From contig PAWC01000059.1 of assembly GCA_002713385.1 (NCBI GenBank), positions 2,441-26,240 of the forward strand: a DNA stretch of 23,800 bases, given 5' to 3'. This document shows positions 1-7,109 of the stretch, in pieces. Each line of letters starts with the position of its first letter. Position 1 is the stretch's first letter. The stretch comes from Fidelibacterota bacterium (lineage in GTDB: Bacteria > Fidelibacterota > Marinisomatia > Marinisomatales > TCS55). The notes under the pieces were generated by a model. It made no database searches, was not told the DNA's origin, and saw nothing but the letters and a program-made list of their open reading frames with translations. A program made the translations under genes and the position numbers.

Positions 1-84
1 GACAAGATTATTAATGTTTTCTTTGGATTGTGGGTACAAGAACGAAGTTAATAATAAGGCTAATACTGGAATGTGTTTTTTCAT
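1..84 (-). CDS. N-terminus of a third exported MORN/YwqK-family paralogue (cut by window start)
   Basis: Reading the minus strand from the ATG at 84 gives 28 codons that remain open to the window edge. The protein begins MKKHIPVLALLL and continues to an NINNLV end. This matches the start of the gene at 2089-2931 (MKKHIPVLALLL, then NLNNLI) almost residue for residue, and also resembles the gene at 191-1972. The basic MKK start followed by a run of A/L/V residues is a signal peptide. The DNA upstream of the ATG is also nearly identical to that before the 2931 start, so this is a tandem duplicate. Function beyond secretion cannot be judged from 28 residues; MORN-like repeats are expected by analogy. 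Confidence 0.7.
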   Translation of the reverse strand, partial: MKKHIPVLALLLTSFLYPQSKENINNLV

Positions 85-166
85 CAATAGAATGTAAGGA
101 TAAATGTGAGGAAACAAAAAACCCCGCTATTGCGGGGCTCTTGTTTAAATCCTATCCCTTTGAGTA
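77..166 (-). repeat. Intergenic cassette, copy A (leader plus terminator of the MORN paralogue cluster)
   Basis: This segment is repeated, with divergence, between or before the other MORN-family genes. Its leader part (about 77-121) matches 2921-2966 with only a few mismatches. Its 3'-flank part, including TTAAATCCTATC, matches about 2028-2078. The two halves of the segment thus have separate matches, as expected if the duplicated unit was gene plus both flanks. Confidence 0.7.
116..137 (-). terminator. Rho-independent terminator after the MORN/coiled-coil/TPR gene
   Basis: On the minus strand the order is CCCCGC, loop AATA, GCGGGG, then six T. The stem pairs 122-127 with 132-137 and the T tract is 121-116. 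It lies about 55 bases after the stop codon at 191 and just before the next minus-strand gene start at 84. Confidence 0.85.
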
Positions 167-190
167 AGAGTTAACGCACATTAATTGATT

Positions 191-1972
191 TTATTGTAGA
201 TCTGCTAGCTTTTTTTTTGCCTTTAAAACATATGCACTGTCAGTATAGTTATTAATCACTTTTTGATAGGCCACTTTTGCTCTATCAAAATCATTTAGTT
301 TGTTCATATAAATATAGCCAGCTAAGTATTGATTTTTAGCTGCTAGTGTTTTATCGCATCCTTTTTGCTGAACTACTTTTTCTCTTAAAGAAACAGCCAT
401 TTGGAAATCACCTGTATTATATACGGAATTTGCTTCATCGCTCAAGTTATAAGCAGTCAGTTTTTCTTTTGCCCTTTCTACATATTTCAAATCCGAAAAA
501 TAAATATCGACTACTTTTTGATATGCTATTTTTGCTTCTTCAAGTTTATACTGTTTATTTCCATAATTCCAGCCAATATAGAACTGAGCCTTAGAACTTA
601 TCCCTCCTTCACAGCCGTCCATCTGAAGAATGTCTTCTAATATGGCTACTGTTTCCTCATATTGCCCTGCTTTATATTTTTCCTGTGAATCATCATACTT
701 TTTCTGGCAATCAACAACTTGTTGAGCAGCCTTCTCAGCAGCAGCCTTCTCAGCAGCAGCCTTCTCAGCAGCAGCCTTCTCAGCAGCTAATTCAGCTAGG
801 GCTATTTTTGTAGCAGCTAATTCAGCGTCGGCTTCTTTGGTAGCTTTTTCAGCAGCTGCTTTTTCAGCATCAGCCATTTCAGAGGCAGCTTTTTCTGTAG
901 CTGCCATTTCTTCAGCAGCTTTTGCAACAGCAGCCATTTCTGTTGCGGTCTTTTCAGCGGCAGCTAATTCAACAGCTAATGCGTCCAGAGCATTTTTTGC
1001 TGCAGCTATTGCTGCATCGGCTTCTTTGGAAGCCTTTTCAGAAGCAGCCTTTTCAGCGGCAACTAATTCAGCTACGGCTTCTTTGGAAGCCTTTTCTGCA
1101 TTAGCCTTTTCTGCAGCAGCCTTCTCTGAGGCAGCCTTCTCAGCAGCGGCCATTTCTTCAGCAGCTTTTGCAACAGCAGCCATTTCTGCTGCGGTCTTTT
1201 CAGCGGCAGCTAATTCAGCTGTTAATTTTACTAAAGCATTTTTAGCGGCTAATTCAGCTGCAGCTTTCTCAACAGCAGCCTTTTCAGCGGCGGCTAATTC
1301 AGCTGTTAATTTTGCTAAAGCATTTTTAGCAGCAGCTAATTCAGCTGCGGCTTCTTTGGAAGCCTTTTCTGCAACAGCCTTTTCTGCAGCTGCCAATTCA
1401 GCTGCTTCCTTTTCAGCGGCAGCTTTTTCTTTGGCAGCTTTGTATTCTTCTAATGTTCCTTCCCATACCTTGTCACCGTTTTCATTCCAGGAAGTCCATA
1501 TACCATCTATCTCCCCATTTTTGTAAGTTATATCTGATGACTGTAAACCATTCTTATGCCAAAATGTCCATTTGCCAATGCGACCGTTTGTGGTTATACC
1601 ATTTTCATCACGATTCGTGCCATCTCCATCCCTGTAATCTCCTTTAGCCTTTAATTGACCATGATCATGATAAAATTCCCAATGGCCATCAAATAATCCT
1701 TTTCTGTAGTTACCCGTACTATCAAAACTCCCATTAGTATTCCACCAATTCCATTTGCCATTCTTTAAACCTTTCCTGTATCCGCCATCCAGCTTTTTCT
1801 GATCATTGTCGTAGAAGTCAAATACTTTTCCTGTATATGGTTTATCATCATTAGGCGCATATAATAGCCCACCCCTATCAATCAAATCATTTATATTCAT
1901 CTTTGAGGTTTGAGGAACTACAAAAGATGTAATCATTAGAAGTAGCGTTATAATGAGTAATGTCTTTTTCAT
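191..1972 (-). CDS. Exported MORN/YwqK-repeat protein with Ala-rich coiled coil and C-terminal TPR-like domain
   Basis: This 593-residue protein has three visible parts. A signal peptide (residues 1-21, MKK then a hydrophobic stretch ending VVPQ) is followed at about 45-175 by MORN/YwqK-type repeats with the pattern NGKW-x-W/F-x3-NG. Residues 178-417 are almost entirely Ala, Glu and Lys (AAAEKA units), predicted to form a long helix or coiled coil. Residues 419-593 contain two TPR-like units (AKIAYQKVVDIY and AKVAYQKVINNY), similar to those in YbgF/CpoB-type periplasmic proteins. The MORN part is called the YwqK antitoxin family in databases, but no toxin partner is present. I infer a periplasmic or surface scaffold; ligand and role are unknown. 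The ATG at 1972 is chosen because the signal peptide starts there. GC-rich, repeat-laden DNA in the middle differs from its AT-rich ends and invites length variation. Confidence 0.8.
   Translation of the reverse strand: MKKTLLIITLLLMITSFVVPQTSKMNINDLIDRGGLLYAPNDDKPYTGKVFDFYDNDQKKLDGGYRKGLKNGKWNWWNTNGSFDSTGNYRKGLFDGHWEFYHDHGQLKAKGDYRDGDGTNRDENGITTNGRIGKWTFWHKNGLQSSDITYKNGEIDGIWTSWNENGDKVWEGTLEEYKAAKEKAAAEKEAAELAAAEKAVAEKASKEAAAELAAAKNALAKLTAELAAAEKAAVEKAAAELAAKNALVKLTAELAAAEKTAAEMAAVAKAAEEMAAAEKAASEKAAAEKANAEKASKEAVAELVAAEKAASEKASKEADAAIAAAKNALDALAVELAAAEKTATEMAAVAKAAEEMAATEKAASEMADAEKAAAEKATKEADAELAATKIALAELAAEKAAAEKAAAEKAAAEKAAQQVVDCQKKYDDSQEKYKAGQYEETVAILEDILQMDGCEGGISSKAQFYIGWNYGNKQYKLEEAKIAYQKVVDIYFSDLKYVERAKEKLTAYNLSDEANSVYNTGDFQMAVSLREKVVQQKGCDKTLAAKNQYLAGYIYMNKLNDFDRAKVAYQKVINNYTDSAYVLKAKKKLADLQ
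726..785 (-). repeat. 15-base tandem repeat, four perfect copies
   Basis: Four exact copies of GCAGCCTTCTCAGCA (plus-strand reading) lie at 726, 741, 756 and 771. They encode consecutive five-residue Ala/Glu/Lys units of the coiled-coil region. The unit is a multiple of three, so copy changes keep the frame. Confidence 0.95.
904..1217 (-). repeat. Internal 246-base-period duplication within the coiled-coil coding region
   Basis: The 68 bases at 904-971 recur at 1150-1217 with one mismatch, a displacement of 246 bases (82 codons). In the protein, residues about 253-290 recur at 335-372 (both contain EMAAVAKAAEEMAA). The duplication is in frame. Confidence 0.9.
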
Positions 1973-2002
1973 TTTATATCTCTTTCACTATCAAATTTAT
2001 GG

Positions 2003-2078
2003 TAGAATGTAAGAACAAATATATAAAAACAAAAAACTCTGCTTATGTTGGGTTCTTGGTTAAATCCTATCTCCTTGA
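2003..2078 (-). repeat. Intergenic cassette, copy C, with a decayed terminator hairpin
   Basis: The segment between the two complete MORN genes shares TAGAATGTAAG, an A-rich stretch and TTAAATCCTATC with copy A in the same order. The hairpin that is perfect in copy A (CCCCGC/GCGGGG) reads CTCTGC/GTTGGG here and can no longer pair properly. On the minus strand it also carries TATATTTG (2024-2017), a TAnnTTTG-like sequence upstream of the gene starting at 1972, but I see no convincing -33 partner. Confidence 0.55.
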
Positions 2079-2088
2079 GTGGGTTTTT

Positions 2089-2931
2089 TTACCAGTCATC
2101 TTCTACATAACATTTAAAGTTATTTTCTTCTCCATCCCAGCAAATTTCTGAAATCACTTTCCCATCCTTGTACGTTATTTCTTTTTCCTTTTGTCCATTC
2201 TCATAATAATACCATTCTGTCTTCTCAATCTTTTTCCCATCCTTGTACGTTATTTCTTCTATTTTATTTCCATAAAGATTATACCAAGTCCATTTACCAT
2301 CCCTCTTTCCATCCTTGTAAGTTACTTTTCCACTCTTCTGTCCATTGTCATGCCAATAAGTCCATAAACCATCCTTTTTACCATCTTTGTATGTTGTTTC
2401 TTCCAACTTCTGTCTATTCTCATACCACTTAGTCCACAGTCCATCTTCTTTCCCATCCTTATAAGTTATTTCTTTTTCCATCTGTCCATTCTCATACCAC
2501 CTAGTCCATAAACCGTCTTTTCTTCCATTTTTGAAAGTTGCTTCTTGCCATTTCTGTCCATTCTCATACCACCCAGTAAATATTCCATCAGGTTTTCCAT
2601 CTATGTAATTCCCTTCTTCTTTCTGTCCATTGTACCATTTAGTCCATTTGCCATTTCTTTGTCCATACTGATAAGTCCCTTCTACTCTTTTCTTTTCATC
2701 CCATCTATACCAGGTCCATTTGCCATCCTTAATACCATTTTTGTACTGACCATTTACTTTCTTCTTTCCTGTACTTTCATATAAATTAAATACTTCGCCT
2801 GTAAAAGGTTTTTCAACATTGAGCTCATACTTCTTTCCCCCAAATTCAATGAGATTATTTAAATTCATTTTGGTTTGGGGGTGGAGTTGCGAAGCCAGTA
2901 ATAAGGCCAATACTGGAATATGTTTTTTCAT
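2089..2931 (-). CDS. Exported MORN/YwqK-repeat protein
   Basis: The protein has 280 residues: a signal peptide (MKKHIPVLALLLASQ), a conserved NLNNLI...FTGEVFNLYES opening shared with its neighbours, then about eight repeats of roughly 23 residues with the pattern KDGKxDGLWTxWYENGQKxxExTY. Such repeats belong to the MORN/YwqK family (antiparallel beta hairpins). No enzymatic motif is visible. An in-frame start at 3147 would give 352 residues, but the ATG at 2931 is preferred because a signal peptide begins there and both paralogues start at the same point. The added 72 residues look like translated promoter DNA. No Shine-Dalgarno sequence is visible before the ATG. Function is unknown; a surface or periplasmic structural or binding role is a guess. 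Confidence 0.82.
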   Translation of the reverse strand: MKKHIPVLALLLASQLHPQTKMNLNNLIEFGGKKYELNVEKPFTGEVFNLYESTGKKKVNGQYKNGIKDGKWTWYRWDEKKRVEGTYQYGQRNGKWTKWYNGQKEEGNYIDGKPDGIFTGWYENGQKWQEATFKNGRKDGLWTRWYENGQMEKEITYKDGKEDGLWTKWYENRQKLEETTYKDGKKDGLWTYWHDNGQKSGKVTYKDGKRDGKWTWYNLYGNKIEEITYKDGKKIEKTEWYYYENGQKEKEITYKDGKVISEICWDGEENNFKCYVEDDW

Positions 2932-2966
2932 TAGTAGAATGTAAGGACAAATGTGAGGAAACAAAA
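2921..2966 (-). repeat. Intergenic cassette, copy B (leader only)
   Basis: Nearly identical to 77-121: TAGAATGTAAGGA and ATGTGAGGAAACAAAAA are shared with copy A. Similarity stops at about 2967, where copy A has its terminator hairpin, so the upstream edge of the duplicated unit lies here. Confidence 0.7.
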
Positions 2967-3295
2967 ACCTCAGAGAATCGGCAGACAATCCAAAAAATAC
3001 TATACTTTCATATTTTCTCGTCGAGAATGATGTTTTTTTACAGTATTGAAGAGTAATATTTTCAAGTTCATTAATACAGGTTTTGTCGACGATAGCTGTG
3101 GAAGAATTGTGGAAAAGTCTAACTTTAGAATTATTTCTCGAGGACAAACGTGCTTTCTACACTTTTATCCTTGACGGAAAAACCCTCGTGAAATATATTT
3201 GTATTGCCAACCCAAGTAACTTATTCACTTTTTACCTGCTAGCCAGCTTTTTTTCAATTGAATTGTTAAAACCCACATACCTTTAGGAAAAACAA
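2932..3295. other. Divergent intergenic region between the MORN gene and nrdJ
   Basis: These 364 AT-rich bases hold the leader repeat of the minus-strand gene (2932-2966) and the nrdJ promoter (3171-3201). I looked for a cobalamin riboswitch and for paired NrdR boxes and recognised neither. Two TGTGGAA sequences in the same orientation (in 3096-3116) resemble DnaA boxes, the better one (TGTGGAAAA) having one mismatch to TGTGGATAA. No gene is supported here. Confidence 0.6.
3171..3201 (+). promoter_or_regulatory. Promoter of nrdJ
   Basis: TTGACG (3171-3176) is followed after 17 bases by TATATT (3194-3199), close to a sigma-70 consensus. The same bases read as TTG then TATATTTG, which also fits the Bacteroidota TTG/TAnnTTTG promoter with 20 bases between. 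The start site would be about 90 bases before the nrdJ ATG. Confidence 0.5.
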
Positions 3296-5746
3296 ATGGC
3301 TGAAGCAATGAAACTTGACTTGACCCAACCAGGGAGAGGTCAGCAGGAAATAACACCGGAAATACTCGACACCATCCTTGAAATACAACAAGAGGCCAAT
3401 GGTCAACAGGATGAAGATACAGTTCCGGAACACTACCGTATAGAAAACTATTATACCGCTGATACCCTTGGTGCAGATGTACTTAAGAACAAGTACCTGG
3501 CCCCGTGGGAAAAACACCCTTGGCAAATCTGGAAACGCCAGGCCCAGGCCATGGCATCTGTGGAAAAAACAAAAATTTCCCAAAAAAAATGGGAGCAAAA
3601 ATTCTTTACGGTTCTTGAAGATTTCAAATTCGTACCGGGGGGACGCATAATGCACGGAGCCGGACGGGAAGATATTACCACTACGCTCAATAACTGCTAT
3701 GTTGTAGCGGTAAAGGAAGATTCCATCAAAGCCATTTATGACACCATTATCAACGAAGCGCTCACCTATAAATACGGTGGTGGCTGTGGCCATGACCTAT
3801 CAGCTCTGCGCCCTGCGGGCGATGCCATCAACGGCACGGGTGGAGTATCCTGCGGCCCCACTGGCTTTATGAACCTTTTTTCTGAAAATACCAATACCAT
3901 TGCTCAGCATGGCCGCCGTGGCGCGAACATGCAGACCCTGCGCATAGACCATCCTGATATTGAGAAATTCATCGAAATCAAAACCGGTGATGTTAATATG
4001 GTTAAGTATTCCAATATTTCTGTGCTCCTCACTCATGAATTCATGGACGCGGTGGAAAATAATGAAGATTTCGACCTTAAATACGAAGATAAGGTTTACA
4101 AAACTATTAAAGCCAAAGACCTCTGGAACAGGATCATTGAACACGCTCACGCCAGTGCCGAGCCAGGTTTGCTGTTCTGGGATACCATGAGAGATTATCA
4201 TAATGCAGAATACTGCAGTCCTCTGGTTTCCACCAATCCCTGCGCTGAACAGCCACTGCCTGATGGCGGCTGCTGTAACCTTGGCGCAGTAAACCTAGAC
4301 CGTTTTGTTGATGAAAACGGCAATTTTATGATTGATGAATTCAAGGAAACTGTGGCTATAGGAACACGTTTCCTGGATAACGTCGTGGATTATAATATGA
4401 ACCGCCATGCCCTGGAGAACCAAAAAGAGAACGCCACAAATGATCGTCGTGTGGGTCTTGGAATTCTCGGATTAGGTGATATGCTTGTGCGCATGGGTAT
4501 CAAATATGACAGTGAAGATGCCCTGCAAACCATCGATCAAATCATGAAGATCTTTCGTGATACCGCCTATGAAACCAGTGTTGAACTCGCCCAGGAAAAA
4601 GGCTCGTTCCCTAATTTTGATTGGAAAGGTTTCAGCAAGAGTACATTTGTAAAAAAGCTGCCCAAAGCAATCCGGGATAAAATCCGCACAAAAGGAATTC
4701 GGAATTCGACACTTACCACAGTGGCCCCGACAGGAAGCGGAGCCATTGTCTCCCGGGTAACATCCGGAATTGAACCCATTTTTGCTACCTCTTACAAACG
4801 CCGCGTAAAAAAGAATGACGGTTTTGGCCGTACGTTTGATGAATATAAGGTATCCCATCCGGTGATTGGCCAATTGTTCGGCGGAGATGAAGACTTGCCA
4901 GATTATGTGGTTTCTTCCCATAACATTGACCCCTATTTCCGCGTAAAAATGCAGGGCGTCATCCAAAACTATATTGACAGTTCCATTTCCTCCACTGTAA
5001 ACCTGGCTGAGGATATTACTGTGGATATCATTGCTGATATTTACATGACGGCCTACAAAGCGGGACTGAAAGGCATCACTGTTTATCGTGAAGGTAGCCG
5101 TGAAGGAATTTTGCTTACAGAAAAACCTGAAGAACAGCCCGTAGAAGCTGAAACCCAGACAGAAACTTTGGATGCAAAACCAACAGTCGTAGCCGAACCA
5201 TCTGCAGCTACACAGGTATCAGTCAGTAAAGCTCCGCGCACACGTCCGGTGCTGACCTCTGGCCCCACGCGCCGTATTCGCACGGGAGAAGGTTCGCTGT
5301 ATATTACCATTAATGAAGATGAAAATGGTCTTTGTGAAATTTTCACTACGATTGGTAAGGCCGGTGGTAATGCCGCAGCCCAATCCGAAGCAATCAGCCG
5401 ACTTATCTCCCTGGCCCTGCGGTCCGGAATCGATCCTTATGCTATAGTCAAACAGCTGAAAGGCATCAGTGGCCCCAACCCGACCTGGGAAGACGGGCGC
5501 CTTATCCTCTCTACACCAGATGCTATTGGCAAAGCATTAGATGATTATCTGAAGCACCGTGAAACAAATGGCGGTGCTGAAAAGCATGTGCAGTTTACTA
5601 TGGCAACACATATAGAAACAGAAAACAAAAAAGTGGCCGACTATACAACAAAAAATATTGCCACCTGCCCTGATTGTGGCAGCTCTGTCCAACACCAGAG
5701 CGGTTGTGTGACTTGCTCCAGCTGTGGCTTTTCTAAATGTGATTAA
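3296..5746 (+). CDS. nrdJ: Adenosylcobalamin-dependent (class II) ribonucleotide reductase
   Basis: NrdJ reduces ribonucleotides to deoxyribonucleotides using a radical generated from coenzyme B12, without oxygen. The 816 residues show the class II/large-subunit core. NNCY (C134) and C327 in CCNLGAVNL are the expected redox pair. N314-P-C316-A-E318 is the catalytic finger loop with the thiyl-radical cysteine. TTVAPTGSGAIVSRVTSGIEPIFA-type phosphate-binding sequence lies near 474-497. Residues about 608-655 form a Pro/Ala/Glu/Thr-rich linker, then a TSCPD-like domain (about 664-750) and a C-terminal cysteine cluster (C791, C794, C804, C807, C810, C815) resembling a zinc ribbon or redox tail. 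No intein and no obvious ATP-cone are seen. AGGA at 3285-3288, seven bases before the ATG, supports the start. Extra cysteines at C164 (GGGCGHD) and C186 (SCGPTG) sit in positions often held by other residues. Confidence 0.95.
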   Translation: MAEAMKLDLTQPGRGQQEITPEILDTILEIQQEANGQQDEDTVPEHYRIENYYTADTLGADVLKNKYLAPWEKHPWQIWKRQAQAMASVEKTKISQKKWEQKFFTVLEDFKFVPGGRIMHGAGREDITTTLNNCYVVAVKEDSIKAIYDTIINEALTYKYGGGCGHDLSALRPAGDAINGTGGVSCGPTGFMNLFSENTNTIAQHGRRGANMQTLRIDHPDIEKFIEIKTGDVNMVKYSNISVLLTHEFMDAVENNEDFDLKYEDKVYKTIKAKDLWNRIIEHAHASAEPGLLFWDTMRDYHNAEYCSPLVSTNPCAEQPLPDGGCCNLGAVNLDRFVDENGNFMIDEFKETVAIGTRFLDNVVDYNMNRHALENQKENATNDRRVGLGILGLGDMLVRMGIKYDSEDALQTIDQIMKIFRDTAYETSVELAQEKGSFPNFDWKGFSKSTFVKKLPKAIRDKIRTKGIRNSTLTTVAPTGSGAIVSRVTSGIEPIFATSYKRRVKKNDGFGRTFDEYKVSHPVIGQLFGGDEDLPDYVVSSHNIDPYFRVKMQGVIQNYIDSSISSTVNLAEDITVDIIADIYMTAYKAGLKGITVYREGSREGILLTEKPEEQPVEAETQTETLDAKPTVVAEPSAATQVSVSKAPRTRPVLTSGPTRRIRTGEGSLYITINEDENGLCEIFTTIGKAGGNAAAQSEAISRLISLALRSGIDPYAIVKQLKGISGPNPTWEDGRLILSTPDAIGKALDDYLKHRETNGGAEKHVQFTMATHIETENKKVADYTTKNIATCPDCGSSVQHQSGCVTCSSCGFSKCD

Positions 5747-5760
5747 TAATATTCTGAACT

Positions 5761-5806
5761 AGCAATAAAAAAGCCCTCCTGAAAACGGGAGGGCTTTTTT
5801 ATTGCT
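5761..5806. terminator. Bidirectional terminator between nrdJ and frr
   Basis: A 46-base near-perfect palindrome: the stem GCCCTCC/GGAGGGC (5773-5779 with 5788-5794) extends by T-G and G-C pairs to an AAAA loop (5782-5785). It is flanked by six A (5767-5772) and six T (5795-5800) and then by AGCAAT/ATTGCT. It can stop transcripts from both converging genes, 14 bases after the nrdJ stop and 16 bases after the frr stop. Confidence 0.95.
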
Positions 5807-5822
5807 TATATTTGTGGCGAGT

Positions 5823-6380
5823 TTAGAATTCCATCAATTCTTTTTCTTTGTGCTCCATCATTTCATTTAAATGTTTGATATGTTTATCTGTTAAATCCTG
5901 GATATCCTGTTCAGCGCGTTTAATCTCATCTTCTGAAATATGGCCCTCGTCATGAATCATTTTTATATGGTGGTTGGCATCTTTACGCACATTGCGTACT
6001 GATACACGGCCGTCTTCCACCAATTGATGAACAACCTTAATGAGGTCTTTCCGGCGTTCCTCAGATAAAGGCGGAATAGGGATTAATATCACTTCACCAT
6101 TATTATTGGGTGTTAAACCCATATTACTTCCCATAATAGCTTTTTCAACATCGAGCATGACTGATTTATCAAACGGCTGCAGAGTAATCAGGCGCGGTTC
6201 AGGTACGGAAATATTGGATAACTGCTTTAATGGTGTTGTCGTACCATAATAATCGATGGTCAAGTTTTCCACTAATTCAGGATTTGCCCGGCCCGTTCGC
6301 ACTTTTGCAAACTCCATGCGTATATGTTCAACTGCCTGATCCATACGGTTTTTTGCATCGTCATGAATATCTTTTATCAT
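5823..6380 (-). CDS. frr: Ribosome recycling factor
   Basis: RRF, with EF-G, splits the post-termination ribosome. The 185-residue length is standard. Recognisable sequence includes KVRTGRANPELVENLTIDYYG near the N-terminus (after residue 26), the hinge and beta-domain segment with PLKQLSNISVPEPR, PPLSEERRKDL (about 103-113) and VRNVRKDAN (about 128-136), followed by the long C-terminal helix. It is the last gene of the rplM-rpsI-rpsB-tsf-pyrH-frr set and begins two bases after the pyrH stop, a conserved bacterial order. The bidirectional terminator follows. Confidence 0.97.
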   Translation of the reverse strand: MIKDIHDDAKNRMDQAVEHIRMEFAKVRTGRANPELVENLTIDYYGTTTPLKQLSNISVPEPRLITLQPFDKSVMLDVEKAIMGSNMGLTPNNNGEVILIPIPPLSEERRKDLIKVVHQLVEDGRVSVRNVRKDANHHIKMIHDEGHISEDEIKRAEQDIQDLTDKHIKHLNEMMEHKEKELMEF

Positions 6381-6382
6381 AA

Positions 6383-7099
6383 TTACTCCGTAACCAATGT
6401 ACCAATTTTTTCACCCTGCAGCATTTTTACCAGTGAACCTGAACCGAACATATTCAAAACACGAATTGGTAACTTATTTTCCTTACAAAGCGTAAATGCT
6501 GTCTGATCCATCACACGTAAATTTTGGTCCAATACTTCTTTAAACGTTATTGTATCATATTTGACAGCATCAGTATGCAAAACAGGGTCTTTGTCAAAAA
6601 CGCCATCCACCTTGGTGGCTTTAATCACAGCTTCTGCTCCGAGCTCTGTAGCCCGCAGAACAGCGGCTGTATCAGTGGTAAAATACGGATTTCCAGTTCC
6701 CCCAGCAACAATGACAATACGTCCTTTATCCAGGTGACGCAATGCCCGGCGACGGATATATGGTTCTGTTATTTGGGATACGGTAATTGCAGATAATGTT
6801 CGTGTTTCTATACCGCTGTGTTCCAGGGCATCCTGAAGGCTGATGGCATTCATCACAGTTGCCAACATACCAAGATAATCACCGGTAACACGATCCATTC
6901 CTTTGGCAGCAGCCTCCATTCCGCGAAAAATATTACCAGCCCCAATAACCAATACTATACTAACACCCAGGTCATGAACGGATTTTATCTCATAGGCTAG
7001 ATCGAGTGCTTTGGCGGGATTTATACCAAAACCACTACCCCCGGCAAGAGCTTCTCCGCTGAATTTCAGCAGAACACGCCGGTAAAGCGGTTTGGTCAT
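6383..7099 (-). CDS. pyrH: UMP kinase
   Basis: Hexameric bacterial UMP kinase, making UDP from UMP and ATP. The amino-acid-kinase fold is shown by LLKFSGEALAG near the start, IVLVIGAGNIFRG, DRVTGDYLGMLATVMNA and IVAGGTGNPYFTTDTAA. The expected length of about 238 residues is obtained from the ATG at 7099. An in-frame start at 7219 would add 40 residues overlapping the end of tsf and is rejected. The ATG lies 10 bases after the tsf stop, without a clear Shine-Dalgarno sequence, so translation may be coupled to tsf. It links this translation operon to the pyrimidine genes upstream. Confidence 0.96.
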   Translation of the reverse strand: MTKPLYRRVLLKFSGEALAGGSGFGINPAKALDLAYEIKSVHDLGVSIVLVIGAGNIFRGMEAAAKGMDRVTGDYLGMLATVMNAISLQDALEHSGIETRTLSAITVSQITEPYIRRRALRHLDKGRIVIVAGGTGNPYFTTDTAAVLRATELGAEAVIKATKVDGVFDKDPVLHTDAVKYDTITFKEVLDQNLRVMDQTAFTLCKENKLPIRVLNMFGSGSLVKMLQGEKIGTLVTE

Positions 7100-7109
7100 G
7101 TGTTGAACG

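Noticed and set aside
837..1526. 229-codon open frame on the plus strand, Ala/Ser/Phe-rich
   Set aside because: It is the complement of the repetitive Ala/Glu/Lys coiled-coil coding region; low-complexity DNA keeps the opposite frame open. No start signal or family resemblance.
191..2931. YwqK 'antitoxin' toxin-antitoxin system
   Set aside because: The family name is a database label. The proteins are exported, and no toxin-like small gene is paired with them.
2932..3147. 72-residue N-terminal extension of the MORN gene
   Set aside because: A signal peptide starts at the internal ATG (2931), paralogues start at the same place, and the extension overlaps promoter-like DNA.
2932..3295. Cobalamin riboswitch before the B12-dependent reductase
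   Set aside because: I could not find a B12-box-like core or the expected long multi-helix leader; the mapped promoter leaves only about 90 bases of leader.
3266..3793. 175-codon antisense frame over the start of nrdJ, and others at 3800-4201 and 4472-4966
   Set aside because: Shadows of a strongly supported gene; the translations show no recognisable domain.
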